From: Sphingomonas aliaeris
Lineage (GTDB): Bacteria; Pseudomonadota; Alphaproteobacteria; Sphingomonadales; Sphingomonadaceae
DNA: 64,000 nucleotides
Direction: 5' to 3'
Assembly (NCBI RefSeq): GCF_016743815.1
Contig: NZ_CP061035.1
Coordinates: 3,841,001-3,905,000 of the forward strand
A program made the translations under genes and the position numbers. Below, in pieces: positions 32,262-43,029 of the stretch; position 1 is the first letter of the stretch, and every line of letters begins with the position of its first letter. The notes beneath the pieces were generated by a model, which saw only the letters and a list, made by a program, of their open reading frames with translations, made no database searches and was not told the DNA's origin.

Positions 32262-33281
32262 ATGAAGACGGCGAATCCACTCTACAGGACCGGCACCGCA
32301 AAGGGCTCTGACGATCTGTTCGCGCGGATCGGTGAATTCCTGTGGGAGCAGCGCCTGAGCCCCGACCCGCAGCATTACGCCTTCGCCTATCGCATCATGA
32401 CCGACCGGAACAGCGCGCTGGCCAAGGCGGTGGCGACGATTACCGATGGCGGCGTGCGGCTGTCGCGCGGCGATATCGAGAAACTGGGCGGCACGGTCGC
32501 ACCGTCCGCGACCGAGGCGGCGGCGGCGCGCGAGAAGAATGACGGGCTCGTCGCGAAGACGCAGATGCAGGTCGACGGCTTCACCGACATGGTCGTGGCG
32601 ATGCGTGCCGAGACGGAGGATTTCGGACGCAACCTTGCCGCAAGCGCCGATGCGATGCGCAACGCCGCCGCCGTGCCGGACGATGTGGTCCGGTTGACCG
32701 GCGCGATGCTCGAGCGGGTCCGCACGGCGGAAAGCCGGCTGGAAGCGGCGACGCACGAGGCGACGGAATTGCGCGCCAAGCTTGAAGAGGCCCGCGACAA
32801 TGCCCGGCGCGACCCGCTGACCGACCTGCCCAACCGCCGCGCGTTCGAGGAAGCATTCGCGGCCGGCGTGGCGAAGGGCGAGCGGATGTGCATCGCGGTG
32901 TGCGACGTCGATCATTTCAAGCAGGTCAACGACCGGTTCGGCCATGCGGTGGGCGACCGGGTGCTGAAGGCGATCGCCGAGGCGCTGACGAGCACGTGCA
33001 GCGGTCATGTGGTGGCGCGCTATGGCGGCGAGGAATTCGCCATCCTGTTCACCGGGATCGAGCGTGTCGCTGCGCTGGATACGCTGGAGCTGGCGCGCAA
33101 GGCGGTGGCGGCCAAGCGATATCGACTGCGCGAGTCGGACCAGCCGCTGGGCGAGGTGACCTTCTCGGCCGGATTGACCTGCGCCGAAGAGGGCGAGGGG
33201 CTGGGCACCGTGTTCGGGCGGTCCGACAAGCTGCTATACGCGGCGAAACATGCGGGGCGGAACCAGATCCAGATCGGCTGA
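32262..33281 (+). CDS. GGDEF diguanylate cyclase
   Basis: 339 residues, no membrane segment. The N-terminal 170 residues are helical with a coiled-coil (ATHEATELRAKLEEARDNAR) just before the GGDEF domain. The domain shows RDPLTDLPNRRAFEE, CDVDHFKQVNDRFGHAVGD and the active site GGEEF in ARYGGEEFAILFTG. An RxxD inhibitory site is not seen five residues before it, so product inhibition is unlikely. It makes cyclic di-GMP from GTP in the cytoplasm. The coiled coil probably transmits dimerisation; no sensor domain is recognised. Confidence 0.93.
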   Translation: MKTANPLYRTGTAKGSDDLFARIGEFLWEQRLSPDPQHYAFAYRIMTDRNSALAKAVATITDGGVRLSRGDIEKLGGTVAPSATEAAAAREKNDGLVAKTQMQVDGFTDMVVAMRAETEDFGRNLAASADAMRNAAAVPDDVVRLTGAMLERVRTAESRLEAATHEATELRAKLEEARDNARRDPLTDLPNRRAFEEAFAAGVAKGERMCIAVCDVDHFKQVNDRFGHAVGDRVLKAIAEALTSTCSGHVVARYGGEEFAILFTGIERVAALDTLELARKAVAAKRYRLRESDQPLGEVTFSAGLTCAEEGEGLGTVFGRSDKLLYAAKHAGRNQIQIG

Positions 33282-33462
33282 CCCCGCCGGCGCCAACACT
33301 TGGTGATAATTCCAACGGAAGTTGGCGTGTCGTGCGATGGCTGTTCGCGGGCCGAAGCGAAAGTCTAGCTTTTCCGCCGTTTTCGAAACTGGCACGGTCC
33401 CTGCATGATCCCTGGCATCGGCGGCTGGATGGTCCGGCCCGCCGCACCAAGGAGTAAACATC

Positions 33463-33573
33463 ATGTCGTTCCACTTCGAATCCGCCCAGCGTGTCGCCGT
33501 TTCGCTCGTCGCATCCTTGTTCGTCGCTGCCGTGATGATCAGCGCAGCCGTCCCCGTCCTTCCGGTCGCCTGA
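33463..33573 (+). CDS. 36-residue membrane-type small protein
   Basis: ATG 33463 with AGGAG 13 bases upstream opens 36 codons: MSFHFESAQRVAVSLVASLF, then VAAVMISAAVPVLPVA and TGA. It is a charged N-terminus plus one hydrophobic helix of about 20 residues. It is too short for standard gene calls. The strong ribosome binding site and clear helix support a real gene; I recall similar MSFHFES-type proteins in sphingomonads but cannot verify. Function unknown. Confidence 0.65.
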   Translation: MSFHFESAQRVAVSLVASLFVAAVMISAAVPVLPVA

Positions 33574-33677
33574 CCGGAACGACGCGCTGGAATATCCCTT
33601 CGCCGAATCCGCGCGCTTCCGTCGCCGGAACGGTCTATATCCTGCGCCGGGCACCACGCCCGGCAAGGATCGATGCG

Positions 33678-33803
33678 ATGGCCAAGGGACAGAAGAAGAC
33701 GAACAAGGAAGTGCGCAAGCCGAAGGCCGAGAAGGTCAAGGCGATCGCCGCGAACAGTTCGACGAAGAACAAGGCCGTCGACATGGTCACGATCAAAAGC
33801 TGA
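33678..33803 (+). CDS. Lysine-rich 41-residue protein
   Basis: MAKGQKKTNKEVRKPKAEKV, then KAIAANSSTKNKAVDMVTIKS and a stop. It is highly basic (mainly Lys) and hydrophilic, without membrane segment. It precedes the PhnA-like gene by 6 bases, so the two are likely one transcript. The function is not known; basic tails of this kind often bind nucleic acid, which is inference only. Confidence 0.6.
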   Translation: MAKGQKKTNKEVRKPKAEKVKAIAANSSTKNKAVDMVTIKS

Positions 33804-33809
33804 TCGCAG

Positions 33810-34112
33810 ATGGCCGACGACGAAGACAGCTACATCTATGACGAAGCGACTGGCGAATGGGTCGTCGCGTCCGACGCGGAAGCGGCATCCGATACGGGTG
33901 TCGTGGTGCGGGACGCGGTGGGCAACGTGCTGGTCGATGGCGACCAGGTGACGTTGATCAAGGACCTGACCGTCAAGGGTGCGGGCCAGACGCTGAAGCG
34001 GGGTACGCTGATCAAGTCGATCCGCCTGACCGGCGACGCACAGGAGATCGATTGCCGGTATGACGGCATCAAGGGCCTCGTGCTGCGGGCCGAGTTCGTC
34101 AAGAAACGCTGA
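33810..34112 (+). CDS. PhnA/YjdM-like protein
   Basis: 100 residues. The C-terminal 70 residues match the PhnA domain: VVRDAVGNVLVDGDQVTLIK, DLTVKGAGQTLKRGT, then DAQEIDCRYDGIKGLVLR. The usual N-terminal zinc ribbon of E. coli YjdM/PhnA is replaced by a short acidic segment (ADDEDSYIYDEATGEW). Despite the old name it is not proven to act in phosphonate use. It is followed by ung 6 bases later. Confidence 0.8.
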   Translation: MADDEDSYIYDEATGEWVVASDAEAASDTGVVVRDAVGNVLVDGDQVTLIKDLTVKGAGQTLKRGTLIKSIRLTGDAQEIDCRYDGIKGLVLRAEFVKKR

Positions 34113-34118
34113 GCGCAG

Positions 34119-34830
34119 ATGATGGCGGAGACCGTGATCGGGCCGGGCGGCGGCTGGCGCGATGTGCTGGGGGCCGAGTTCGAGCAGCCGTACATGGCGG
34201 CGCTCGACGCGTTCCTGGCGAGCGAGAACGCGGCGGGGAAGCAGGTGTTTCCGCCCCCGGCGAACCGGCTCCGGGCGCTGGACCTGACGCCGCCGGACGA
34301 GGTGCGCGTCGTCATATTGGGGCAGGATCCGTATCACGGCGCGGGGCAGGCGCACGGGCTGTGTTTCTCCGTGCAACCCGACGTGCGGACGCCGCCGAGC
34401 CTTGCCAATATCTATAAGGAGATCGAGGCGGATCTGGGCCTACCTAAGCCGCGGCACGGCTTCCTCGAACATTGGGCGCGGCAGGGCGTGCTGCTGCTGA
34501 ACACCGTGCTGACGGTGGAGATGGGGCAGGCCGCGTCGCATCGGGGCAAGGGGTGGGAGCGTTTCACCGATGCGGTGATCGCCGCGGTCGATGCCGGGCC
34601 GAAGCCGGTCGTCTTCATGCTGTGGGGCAATCATGCGCAGAAGAAGGCTGCGCTGATCCATGACGTTACACATGGCGGGCGGCATCTGGTGCTGACCGCG
34701 GCGCACCCGTCGCCTTTGTCGGCGTATAATGGCTTTTTTCGGCAGCCGGCATTTCTCCAAGGCGAATGCGTTTCTGGAGGCGCAGGGGCGCGGTGCGATC
34801 GACTGGGCGGTGCCGGACGTGGCGGGATGA
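34119..34830 (+). CDS. ung: Uracil-DNA glycosylase, family 1 (frameshifted)
   Basis: [20 protein letters not shown] holds the catalytic water-activating Asp of family 1 UDG, and [12 protein letters not shown] holds the Leu/His loop. At the six-T run (in GGCTTTTTTCGG, 34733-34742) one T is extra: with five Ts the protein continues [16 protein letters not shown] and ends WAVPDVAG at a TGA that overlaps the next ATG. As read, the frame runs on into the DUF1810 gene. Ung removes uracil from DNA. ATG 34119 or 34122 may start it. The frameshift is most likely an assembly indel. Confidence 0.9.
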
Positions 34831-35270
34831 GCGGGCTGGAGCGGTTCGTGACGGCGCAGGACGGCGTCCATGCGGAGGCGCTGGAGGAACTGTGCGAGGG
34901 GCGGAAGCGGAGCCACTGGATGTGGTTCGTCTTTCCGCAGATCGCCGGTCTGGGGATAAGCCCGACGGCGCAACATTATGCGATCCGCGACGTGGCGGAG
35001 GCGCAGGCGTATCTGGCGCATCCGGTGTTGGGGCCGCGATTGATCGAGAGCGTGGAAGCGATACTCGGCTGGGCGGGGCGGCGATCGGCGGTCGCGATTC
35101 TGGGCGACACGGATGCGATGAAGCTTCGGTCGTGTTGTACGCTTTTCGAGGTGGCGGGGTTCGAGGCGGCGGGGTCCGACCTGGGAGCCGGATCGCCGGT
35201 GTTCGCGGCGTGTCTGGACGGGTTCTTCGACGGGCGGCGGGATGCGGCGACGATCGGGCTGCTCGGATGA
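34827..35270 (+). CDS. DUF1810 family protein
   Basis: 147 residues starting at ATG 34827, which overlaps the corrected ung stop by 4 bases. [37 protein letters not shown] and CTLFEVAG match DUF1810, a small soluble family (YbiA-like neighbourhood) of unknown function. Coupling to ung suggests a nucleotide or DNA related role, which is inference. Confidence 0.82.
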   Translation: MSGLERFVTAQDGVHAEALEELCEGRKRSHWMWFVFPQIAGLGISPTAQHYAIRDVAEAQAYLAHPVLGPRLIESVEAILGWAGRRSAVAILGDTDAMKLRSCCTLFEVAGFEAAGSDLGAGSPVFAACLDGFFDGRRDAATIGLLG

Positions 35271-35333
35271 TCGCCTGACGCGGCGGGAGCGAAGTGCGTG
35301 CTGGCACGTTCCCCGTCGCACAGGAGAACAAAG

Positions 35334-35783
35334 ATGCCCAAGACGCTGACCGACATCGCAGAAGCGATGAAGCAGATCGATTTCACGATGCTGTCCACCC
35401 GGACCGAGAACGGGATGATCGGCGCTCGCCCGATGAGCAACAATCGCGAGGTCGATTATGACGGCGCGAGCTGGTATTTCACCACCGACGACACGCGGAT
35501 GGTGGACGATATCGCCGCGGACCCGAACGTATCGCTCAGCTTCCAGAGCAAGGCCGGGCTGCTCGGCATGCGCCCGTTCTTCATCGCGATAGAAGGACGC
35601 GCGGTGCTGATCCGCGACAAGGCGTTGTTCGAGGACCATTGGACGAGCGGGCTCGACCGCTGGTTCCCGCAAGGCGTCGACACGCCGGGCCTCGTCCTGA
35701 TCAAGGTCGAAGGCGTCCGCGCGCATTACTGGGACGGCGAGGATGAAGGCGAACTGGTGCTGAAGCCGGACCTGGCGGCCTGA
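35334..35783 (+). CDS. Pyridoxamine 5'-phosphate oxidase family protein
   Basis: 149 residues after AGGAGA. IDFTMLSTRTENGMIGARPM and YDGASWYFTTDDTRMVDDIA, then LFEDHWTSGLDRWFPQGVDT fit the general-stress-protein-26-like branch of the PNPOx split-barrel, which binds FMN or FAD. It is too short and too different for true PdxH. A flavin-linked redox role is likely; the substrate is unknown. The gap 35784-36021 after it has only a type A repeat. Confidence 0.82.
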   Translation: MPKTLTDIAEAMKQIDFTMLSTRTENGMIGARPMSNNREVDYDGASWYFTTDDTRMVDDIAADPNVSLSFQSKAGLLGMRPFFIAIEGRAVLIRDKALFEDHWTSGLDRWFPQGVDTPGLVLIKVEGVRAHYWDGEDEGELVLKPDLAA

Positions 35784-35897
35784 TCAGAAGGGGCGGGGGC
35801 GCGGTTCGAACGCTGCGCCGCTCCTCCGAAGTTCACACAAGTTCACACGGTATCGGCAGGTCCTGGAGCAGTATGGCATAAGGTCATTCCAACTCTA

Positions 35898-35967
35898 CCG
35901 TTCGTCCTGAGCTTGTCGAAGGGCGGGCAGTCTAGGAAAGGTGCTTCGACAGGCTCAGCACGAACGG
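35898..35967. repeat. REP-like inverted repeat, type A, copy 2
   Basis: The arms CCGTTCG-TCCTGAGCTTGTCGAAGG and CTTCGACAGGCTCAGCACGA ACGG repeat those at 13395-13470 with minor changes. It sits just before the accessory stretch 36022-39748. Confidence 0.85.
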
Positions 35968-36021
35968 ATCGTTTTCACGTCATCGCGCTCTCGCCGCCCG
36001 TGTGACGCTTGCCTCCGAGCG

Positions 36022-37071
36022 TCAGTCCGGTCCCTCGCCTTCGTCGTCTTCGTTTTCGGAGACGCAGGGATAATAGCCAAGGATCTCGGCCCATTGGTCC
36101 AGATCGAAACCGTCATCGTCGTCGTCGTCGAAGTCTGCCTCTTCGCTGTCCGGATCATCTTCACCTTGCTCTGCGGTCAGGCCGCGCTTCGCCAGTTCCA
36201 GTTCGGCCTCGAATTGAGGGCCGAGTCCTTCATGTGGAGCATCATCCGCGTTTTGCAGATCGGCGGGCAATTTACCGTTATCGGCGCGCGCGATGTATAA
36301 CTCCAGCCGACCTGGATCGAGCGTCGCGGCCGGATCGGCCGGGGGCACGGGGCCGAGCCGTGCGAGCGCATCGTCCACCGCGATCGGTACCGGCGCGGTG
36401 GCGGATATGGCGGGCATGGCGCGATCGCGATGGAGATCGCCGTAGCGGTCGGGAAGATGCTTGCGGAGAAGAAACATCATCATCGCGTCGCTCTGGCGGA
36501 AACGGCGGCCGATGACGCGACCCTCCCGACAAAATACCGGCTCCTCCGATCCGTGGACGGCGCGCTCGAACGCCGCATCGACCAGTGCCAGCGCGGCCTG
36601 ATGGATCGCCGCATCCCAGGCCGCGGCGAACGCCTTGCCCTCCGGCGCGCGACGCAGACGATAGGCGCTGGAGGGGGACATGCCGGCAAGGGTGGCGGCG
36701 GTGCGGACGCTGCCGGTATCGGCAAGGTGCCCGATGAAACTGCGCTGCCGCTCCGGCCCCCAGCCGTCGACCCGCCGCGCGCGGGCGACTGGCACCCAGT
36801 CATAGGCACCCGGATCGAAACCGTTGGCGTCGAGCGCGGTGCCTGGCGCGGGGGTGTCGGGCTCACAGGCGGGTTCGGGTGGAGCCGGCGGGATCGTCGC
36901 CGGCGGTGTCGCGGAGGGGAGCACGGTGCGGAGTGGCGGCGTGAACGTATCGTCCACCGGATCGGGCGCCGGATCGGCGGCCGGACGGTGCGGCGTGCGC
37001 GCCGGCTTTGGAGCTGCGGGGACGCTTCGGCCAGCGGCGGAAGCGCGGTTGCGGGTTGGTTTGCTTGCCAT
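36022..37071 (-). CDS. HTH protein of unknown function
   Basis: 349 residues from MASKPTRNRA. The first 100 residues are Pro/Ala-rich and probably disordered. Residues 110-142 (FIGHLADTGSVRTAATLAG then MSPSSAYRLRRAPEG) form a helix-turn-helix like those of small terminase subunits or transposase-type DNA binders. The tail (last 45 residues) is very acidic, with DDDDDD and EDDEGEGPD. No enzymatic domain is recognised. It stands alone on the reverse strand before a ParDE pair. I recall such proteins as widespread in sphingomonads, but with no known role. Confidence 0.6.
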   Translation of the reverse strand: MASKPTRNRASAAGRSVPAAPKPARTPHRPAADPAPDPVDDTFTPPLRTVLPSATPPATIPPAPPEPACEPDTPAPGTALDANGFDPGAYDWVPVARARRVDGWGPERQRSFIGHLADTGSVRTAATLAGMSPSSAYRLRRAPEGKAFAAAWDAAIHQAALALVDAAFERAVHGSEEPVFCREGRVIGRRFRQSDAMMMFLLRKHLPDRYGDLHRDRAMPAISATAPVPIAVDDALARLGPVPPADPAATLDPGRLELYIARADNGKLPADLQNADDAPHEGLGPQFEAELELAKRGLTAEQGEDDPDSEEADFDDDDDDGFDLDQWAEILGYYPCVSENEDDEGEGPD

Positions 37072-37196
37072 CCACGAGCGTGGAGCAAAGCATTTCCAAA
37101 TAGGACAGAGGGAAGTTTGGGGTTTCGTGGGCATGTGGCGTTCGGGCATCCGTCGCCGCGCTTGTCAGAAATAGCGCAGAATCGTATTGATGCCGG

Positions 37197-37439
37197 ATGG
37201 CACAGATGAACATCTCGATCCCCGACCAACTCAAAAGCTGGGCGGAAGCGCGCGTCGCCGAGGGGCGGTATAGCAGCACCAGCGATTATGTACGCGATCT
37301 GGTCCGGCGCGATCAGGAATATGCGGAGAAGTTGCAGCGGTTACAGGCGGCGATTGATGAGGGGCGGGCATCCCCTTCCAGTGAACGTACGATCGAGGAT
37401 ATCATCGCCGATGAACGGCAGCGGCGCGCAATGGCCTGA
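37197..37439 (+). CDS. ParD-like antitoxin
   Basis: 80 residues. The N-terminal ribbon-helix-helix reads MNISIPDQLKSWAEARVAEG and SSTSDYVRDLVRRD, the CopG/ParD DNA-binding pattern; the C-terminal ADERQRRAMA is the toxin-binding tail. It overlaps the ParE gene by one base (TGATG). ParD neutralises ParE and represses the operon. Confidence 0.88.
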   Translation: MAQMNISIPDQLKSWAEARVAEGRYSSTSDYVRDLVRRDQEYAEKLQRLQAAIDEGRASPSSERTIEDIIADERQRRAMA

Positions 37440-37726
37440 TGCGGATCGAAGTCAGCGACGAGGCGCAGGATGAGCTGCTGGGCATCCTAAGGTACGGCTA
37501 CGACATGTTCGGCGAAGATGCTTCGGAAGCGTATCTTCGCGGGTTCGACAACGCGTTTGCGCTGATCGTCGTGCATCCTGCGATCGGCACATTGCATGAT
37601 CACGTTCGACCGCCAATTCGCAGCCTGCCCTATGGCAGCCACCGGATATTTTATGACGTTTTCGAGGACTTTATCGTCGTGCAGCGCGTGCTGCACAAAG
37701 CGATGGACGCTGAACGGCATCTGTAG
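37439..37726 (+). CDS. ParE-like toxin
   Basis: 95 residues. The RelE/ParE fold is visible: VSDEAQDELLGILRYGYDMF, RGFDNAFALIVVHPAIGTL, then YGSHRIFYDVFEDFIVVQRVLH, with the Arg/His/Tyr pattern of ParE. ParE toxins of the RK2 type poison DNA gyrase. It is the second gene of the pair and overlaps parD. No gene is seen between it and the AAA15 gene 286 bases later. Confidence 0.87.
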   Translation: MRIEVSDEAQDELLGILRYGYDMFGEDASEAYLRGFDNAFALIVVHPAIGTLHDHVRPPIRSLPYGSHRIFYDVFEDFIVVQRVLHKAMDAERHL

Positions 37727-38012
37727 TGGAGGGAGTTGCAAGGCGTTGGCTAGGTATCTTGTCCGCCACTCGCTGAAGCCGAAGCTGCTAGGCGGCAATT
37801 CGATGGGCTGGGGGCCTCGCCCAAATCAGGAATATCGGTGAGTGTAACGTGACCGGCGGCGGCGGTGCACAAACGTGCAGGTGGCACCGAGCCGTTATGG
37901 TTATCGAAAGGATCGAACTCATTCCAAGAAAGACGGGCATGCGTCTTTTGGCAGTACGGATTGCAGCCTTCTCACGACATCTGTACGCTCCAATCGCGAT
38001 GCGGAACCTCGT

Positions 38013-39157
38013 ATGAACATTAGACACATAAAATTGAAAAACTGGCGTAATTTCCAGACCGTGGATGTGCCGGTAGCCGACACAACGTATATTCTTGGAT
38101 CCAACGCTTCGGGAAAATCCAACTTTCTCGACGTGTTTCGGTTTTTAAGAGATGTATCCAAGCGAGAAGGCGGCGGGTTACAAAAAGCCATCATAGATCG
38201 CGGAGGAATGTCGAAATTGCGTTGCTTACACACGCGACGCCCACAAGTTGGCATTGAAGTAGATCTTATAAGTCCCACTGGCACACGCTGGCAGTATGCC
38301 CTTGAATTCAAGTCAGAGGGTAAGGGCGCTCAGCGCATTTTGGTTTCAAAAGAAGAAGTTATAAAAGACGAAAAGGTTCTTTTTACTAGACCAAATAAAG
38401 ACGATAAACGCGACCCAACCCGCTTAACTCAAACATACCTTGAACAAATTCAGGCTAATGAAGAATTTAGAGAGCTTACTGAATTTTTTTCAGAAACGGT
38501 TTATCTTCATCTTGTTCCTCAGCTGCTCAAGCACAGTCAGCAAATTGGTGGGCAGGTACTTGAAGATGATCCATTCGGTCAGGGGTTCTTAGAGAGAATT
38601 GCCCGTTCCCAGCGGCGGACCCGTGAAAGTCGCTTAGCCAAAATACAGAAGGTGCTGCAAATTGCCGTTCCACAATTTGAAGCCCTAGATTTTGAACAAG
38701 ACGAATTCACCGGTCGCCCGCATCTAAAGGCGCGTTTTAAGCATTTCAGGCCAAATGTGGGATGGCAACGAGAAGAGCAATTTTCCGATGGAACTTTGAG
38801 ACTGCTGGGACTATTATGGTCTCTTCTCGATGGATCATCTTTGCTTTTAATGGAAGAGCCAGAGCTTTCCCTTAACTCTTCGATTGTTGCGGAAATTCCT
38901 GCAATGATGGCAAAAATACAGCGTCAGAGCAAAAGAAGGCGACAAATACTGATTTCAAGTCATAGTGAAGCGCTGCTTAGCAATCCGGGTATTGATGCGG
39001 GTGGTGTTTTACTTATTGAGCCAGGTGAAAACGGTTCCACCATTCGAGAAATCAATGCGAATGAGGCGAATGCTATTAAAGATGGCTTTTCAATAGCTGA
39101 TGTAGTTTTACCTGCCGCAAGGCCAGCGTCGGCAAAGCAACTTTCGTTCGCTCTAGA

Positions 39158-39161
<4 letters not shown>
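38013..39161 (+). CDS. AAA15-type ATPase (RloA/OLD-like), first gene of a defence-like pair
   Basis: 382 residues. The N-terminus (MNIRHIKLKNWRNFQTVDVP) is the OLD/RecF-like start. Walker A is G29-SNASGK-S36, the ABC-type signature SDGT lies at 258-261, Walker B LLLMEEPE at 277-284, and the H-loop SSHSE at 315-319. So it is an SMC/RecF-type ATPase of the AAA15 class. The next gene, overlapping by 4 bases, is TOPRIM-like. Such ATPase/TOPRIM pairs (OLD-TOPRIM, RloA/RloB, PARIS AriA/AriB) act against phages. The base composition is visibly AT-richer than the surroundings, indicating acquisition. An alternative role, a chromosomal SMC-like factor, seems less likely. Confidence 0.8.
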
Positions 39162-41655
<2,494 letters not shown>

Positions 41656-41699
41656 TCAAGCTCCAAAAAACACGGAGCGAGGGCGGTTTCCGGATATGG

Positions 41700-41795
41700 A
41701 CCGCTCCCTCCCTCCGCCCGCGCTAACGGGATCAGGTTCGGCGGGTCACGGCATCAGCCATATCTCAGCTGCTCAGGCGCAGCCCCCCCGGGGAT
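41700..41795 (-). promoter_or_regulatory. TPP riboswitch of thiC
   Basis: On the reverse strand the conserved landmarks appear in order: GGGGGGCTGCGCC, CTGAGATATGG, GACCCGCCGAACCTGATC and GTTAGCGCGGGCGGAGGGAG. CTGAGA and GAACCTGATC are the pyrimidine- and pyrophosphate-sensing cores of the THI box. It starts roughly 50 bases upstream of the thiC start. Confidence 0.92.
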
Positions 41796-41822
41796 GACCG
41801 GATCGTAAGCGCATCGGCGGGC

Positions 41823-41858
41823 AAAGAAAGGCCGCACGAGGTGTCCCTCGCGCGGCCT
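41823..41858 (-). terminator. Terminator of the ferritin-like gene pair
   Basis: On the reverse strand GGCCGCGCGAGG-GACA-CCTCGTGCGGCC is a 12-bp stem with one mismatch, followed by TTTCTTT. It is about 30 bases after the stop of the downstream ferritin-like gene and upstream of the thiC riboswitch. Confidence 0.85.
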
Positions 41859-41884
41859 TCAGGGTCGAAGCTTCGAAGGAAGGA

Positions 41885-42973
41885 TCAGGGATTGGCGGCG
41901 CTCGTCTTGAACGCGGGCAACGTGGCGTTCAGGCCGTTGGGGAAGAAGCCGCCCATCGACGCACCGGCGGTCTTCGCCGCGGTGTTGAGATAGACGATGT
42001 TCAGCACCTGCGACACGCTGCGGCTATAGGCGATGCCGTTGCCGTCGGTGGGGACGAGGTTGGCGTCGGTGACGCCCGCATTCGTCACCGTCAGGCCCTG
42101 ATCGATATCCACCGCGCCGACGCTGTTGCTGGCGACCGTACCGTCGAGCGAATCGCGCGCGTCGGAAATCTTCTGTGCGTTGATGATCAGCGCCGGGATC
42201 GCCGGCGCGGAGGGCGTACCGATGCCCTTGCTGTACAGAACCGTGCGGACGAGGCCGGCATGATAGGCTTCGGCTGCGAGGATACCGGCGGCGGCCTCGA
42301 GATAGGTCTTGTTGGTGATGAGCGGCGCGGCGCCCTTATAGGCCGAGACGCCGACATCCTCGAAGATGAACGCGCCGAGCAGGAAGTTTTCGGGCGAGGC
42401 ATAGGGATCGAAGGTCTGGCCCTGCGTGATGATGCCTGCCGCGATCGCCGCCTGGGTGAAGGCGCCGTTCGTACCGCCGCCGATATTGATGTTGGGCATC
42501 GCCACCGCCGACGATCCGATCGCAGCGCGGAGGAAGGTTACGTGCGCCGTCTCGTCCGCCGCGATTTCACGCGCATAGGCCAGGACGAGGGGGTCGCCGG
42601 ACAGGTTCGCCTGAGCGCCGCCGGTGACGGTGCCGGGTGCTGCACTGTTGGGGCCGGTGGTCTGCGAGGTGGCGAGACCCTGGCCGGTGACGGCATAGAC
42701 GTAGAATTGCGCCTCGAGATATTCGAGGTTGAGCGCGAAGTTCAGGATGTCGAGATCCAGCGTCGCGGCACTTGCGGTCGAGGTCGGGCTGGGCGAGGTG
42801 GTCGCCGTCGGGGTCGCGTTGGGATTGTTGTTGTCGGCGCCGCATGCGGACAGCAAGGTCGCGCCGCCGAACGCCGCGGTGGCGCCGCCTGCGACCTTCA
42901 TGAAGTTACGACGTTCGCCGCGCCGCTTGGCGATGGCGTCGAAGATTTCGGTGCTGGTGTTCTGATCGATCAT
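41885..42973 (-). CDS. Ferritin-like domain protein, Tat/lipoprotein type (paralog 1)
   Basis: 362 residues. The N-terminus has RRGERRNFMKVAGGATAAFG, then LLSAC, a twin-arginine-like signal with a lipobox Cys. The ferritin-like part (about residues 83-250) reads LDILNFALNLEYLEAQFY, IAADETAHVTFL and YLEAAAGILAAEAYHAGL, giving paired Glu/His metal ligands (E-x-x-H). It resembles the plant dessication-related PCC13-62 family. It probably oxidises or binds metal in the periplasm; function is inferred. A TTG start at 43009 is possible. The next gene on the same strand is a paralog 56 bases upstream. Confidence 0.85.
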   Translation of the reverse strand: MIDQNTSTEIFDAIAKRRGERRNFMKVAGGATAAFGGATLLSACGADNNNPNATPTATTSPSPTSTASAATLDLDILNFALNLEYLEAQFYVYAVTGQGLATSQTTGPNSAAPGTVTGGAQANLSGDPLVLAYAREIAADETAHVTFLRAAIGSSAVAMPNINIGGGTNGAFTQAAIAAGIITQGQTFDPYASPENFLLGAFIFEDVGVSAYKGAAPLITNKTYLEAAAGILAAEAYHAGLVRTVLYSKGIGTPSAPAIPALIINAQKISDARDSLDGTVASNSVGAVDIDQGLTVTNAGVTDANLVPTDGNGIAYSRSVSQVLNIVYLNTAAKTAGASMGGFFPNGLNATLPAFKTSAANP

Positions 42974-43029
42974 TTCGAAAATTCCCTGAAATACGGTGAT
43001 GAAGTTCAATGGCCGGCCGTGAGCGATGC

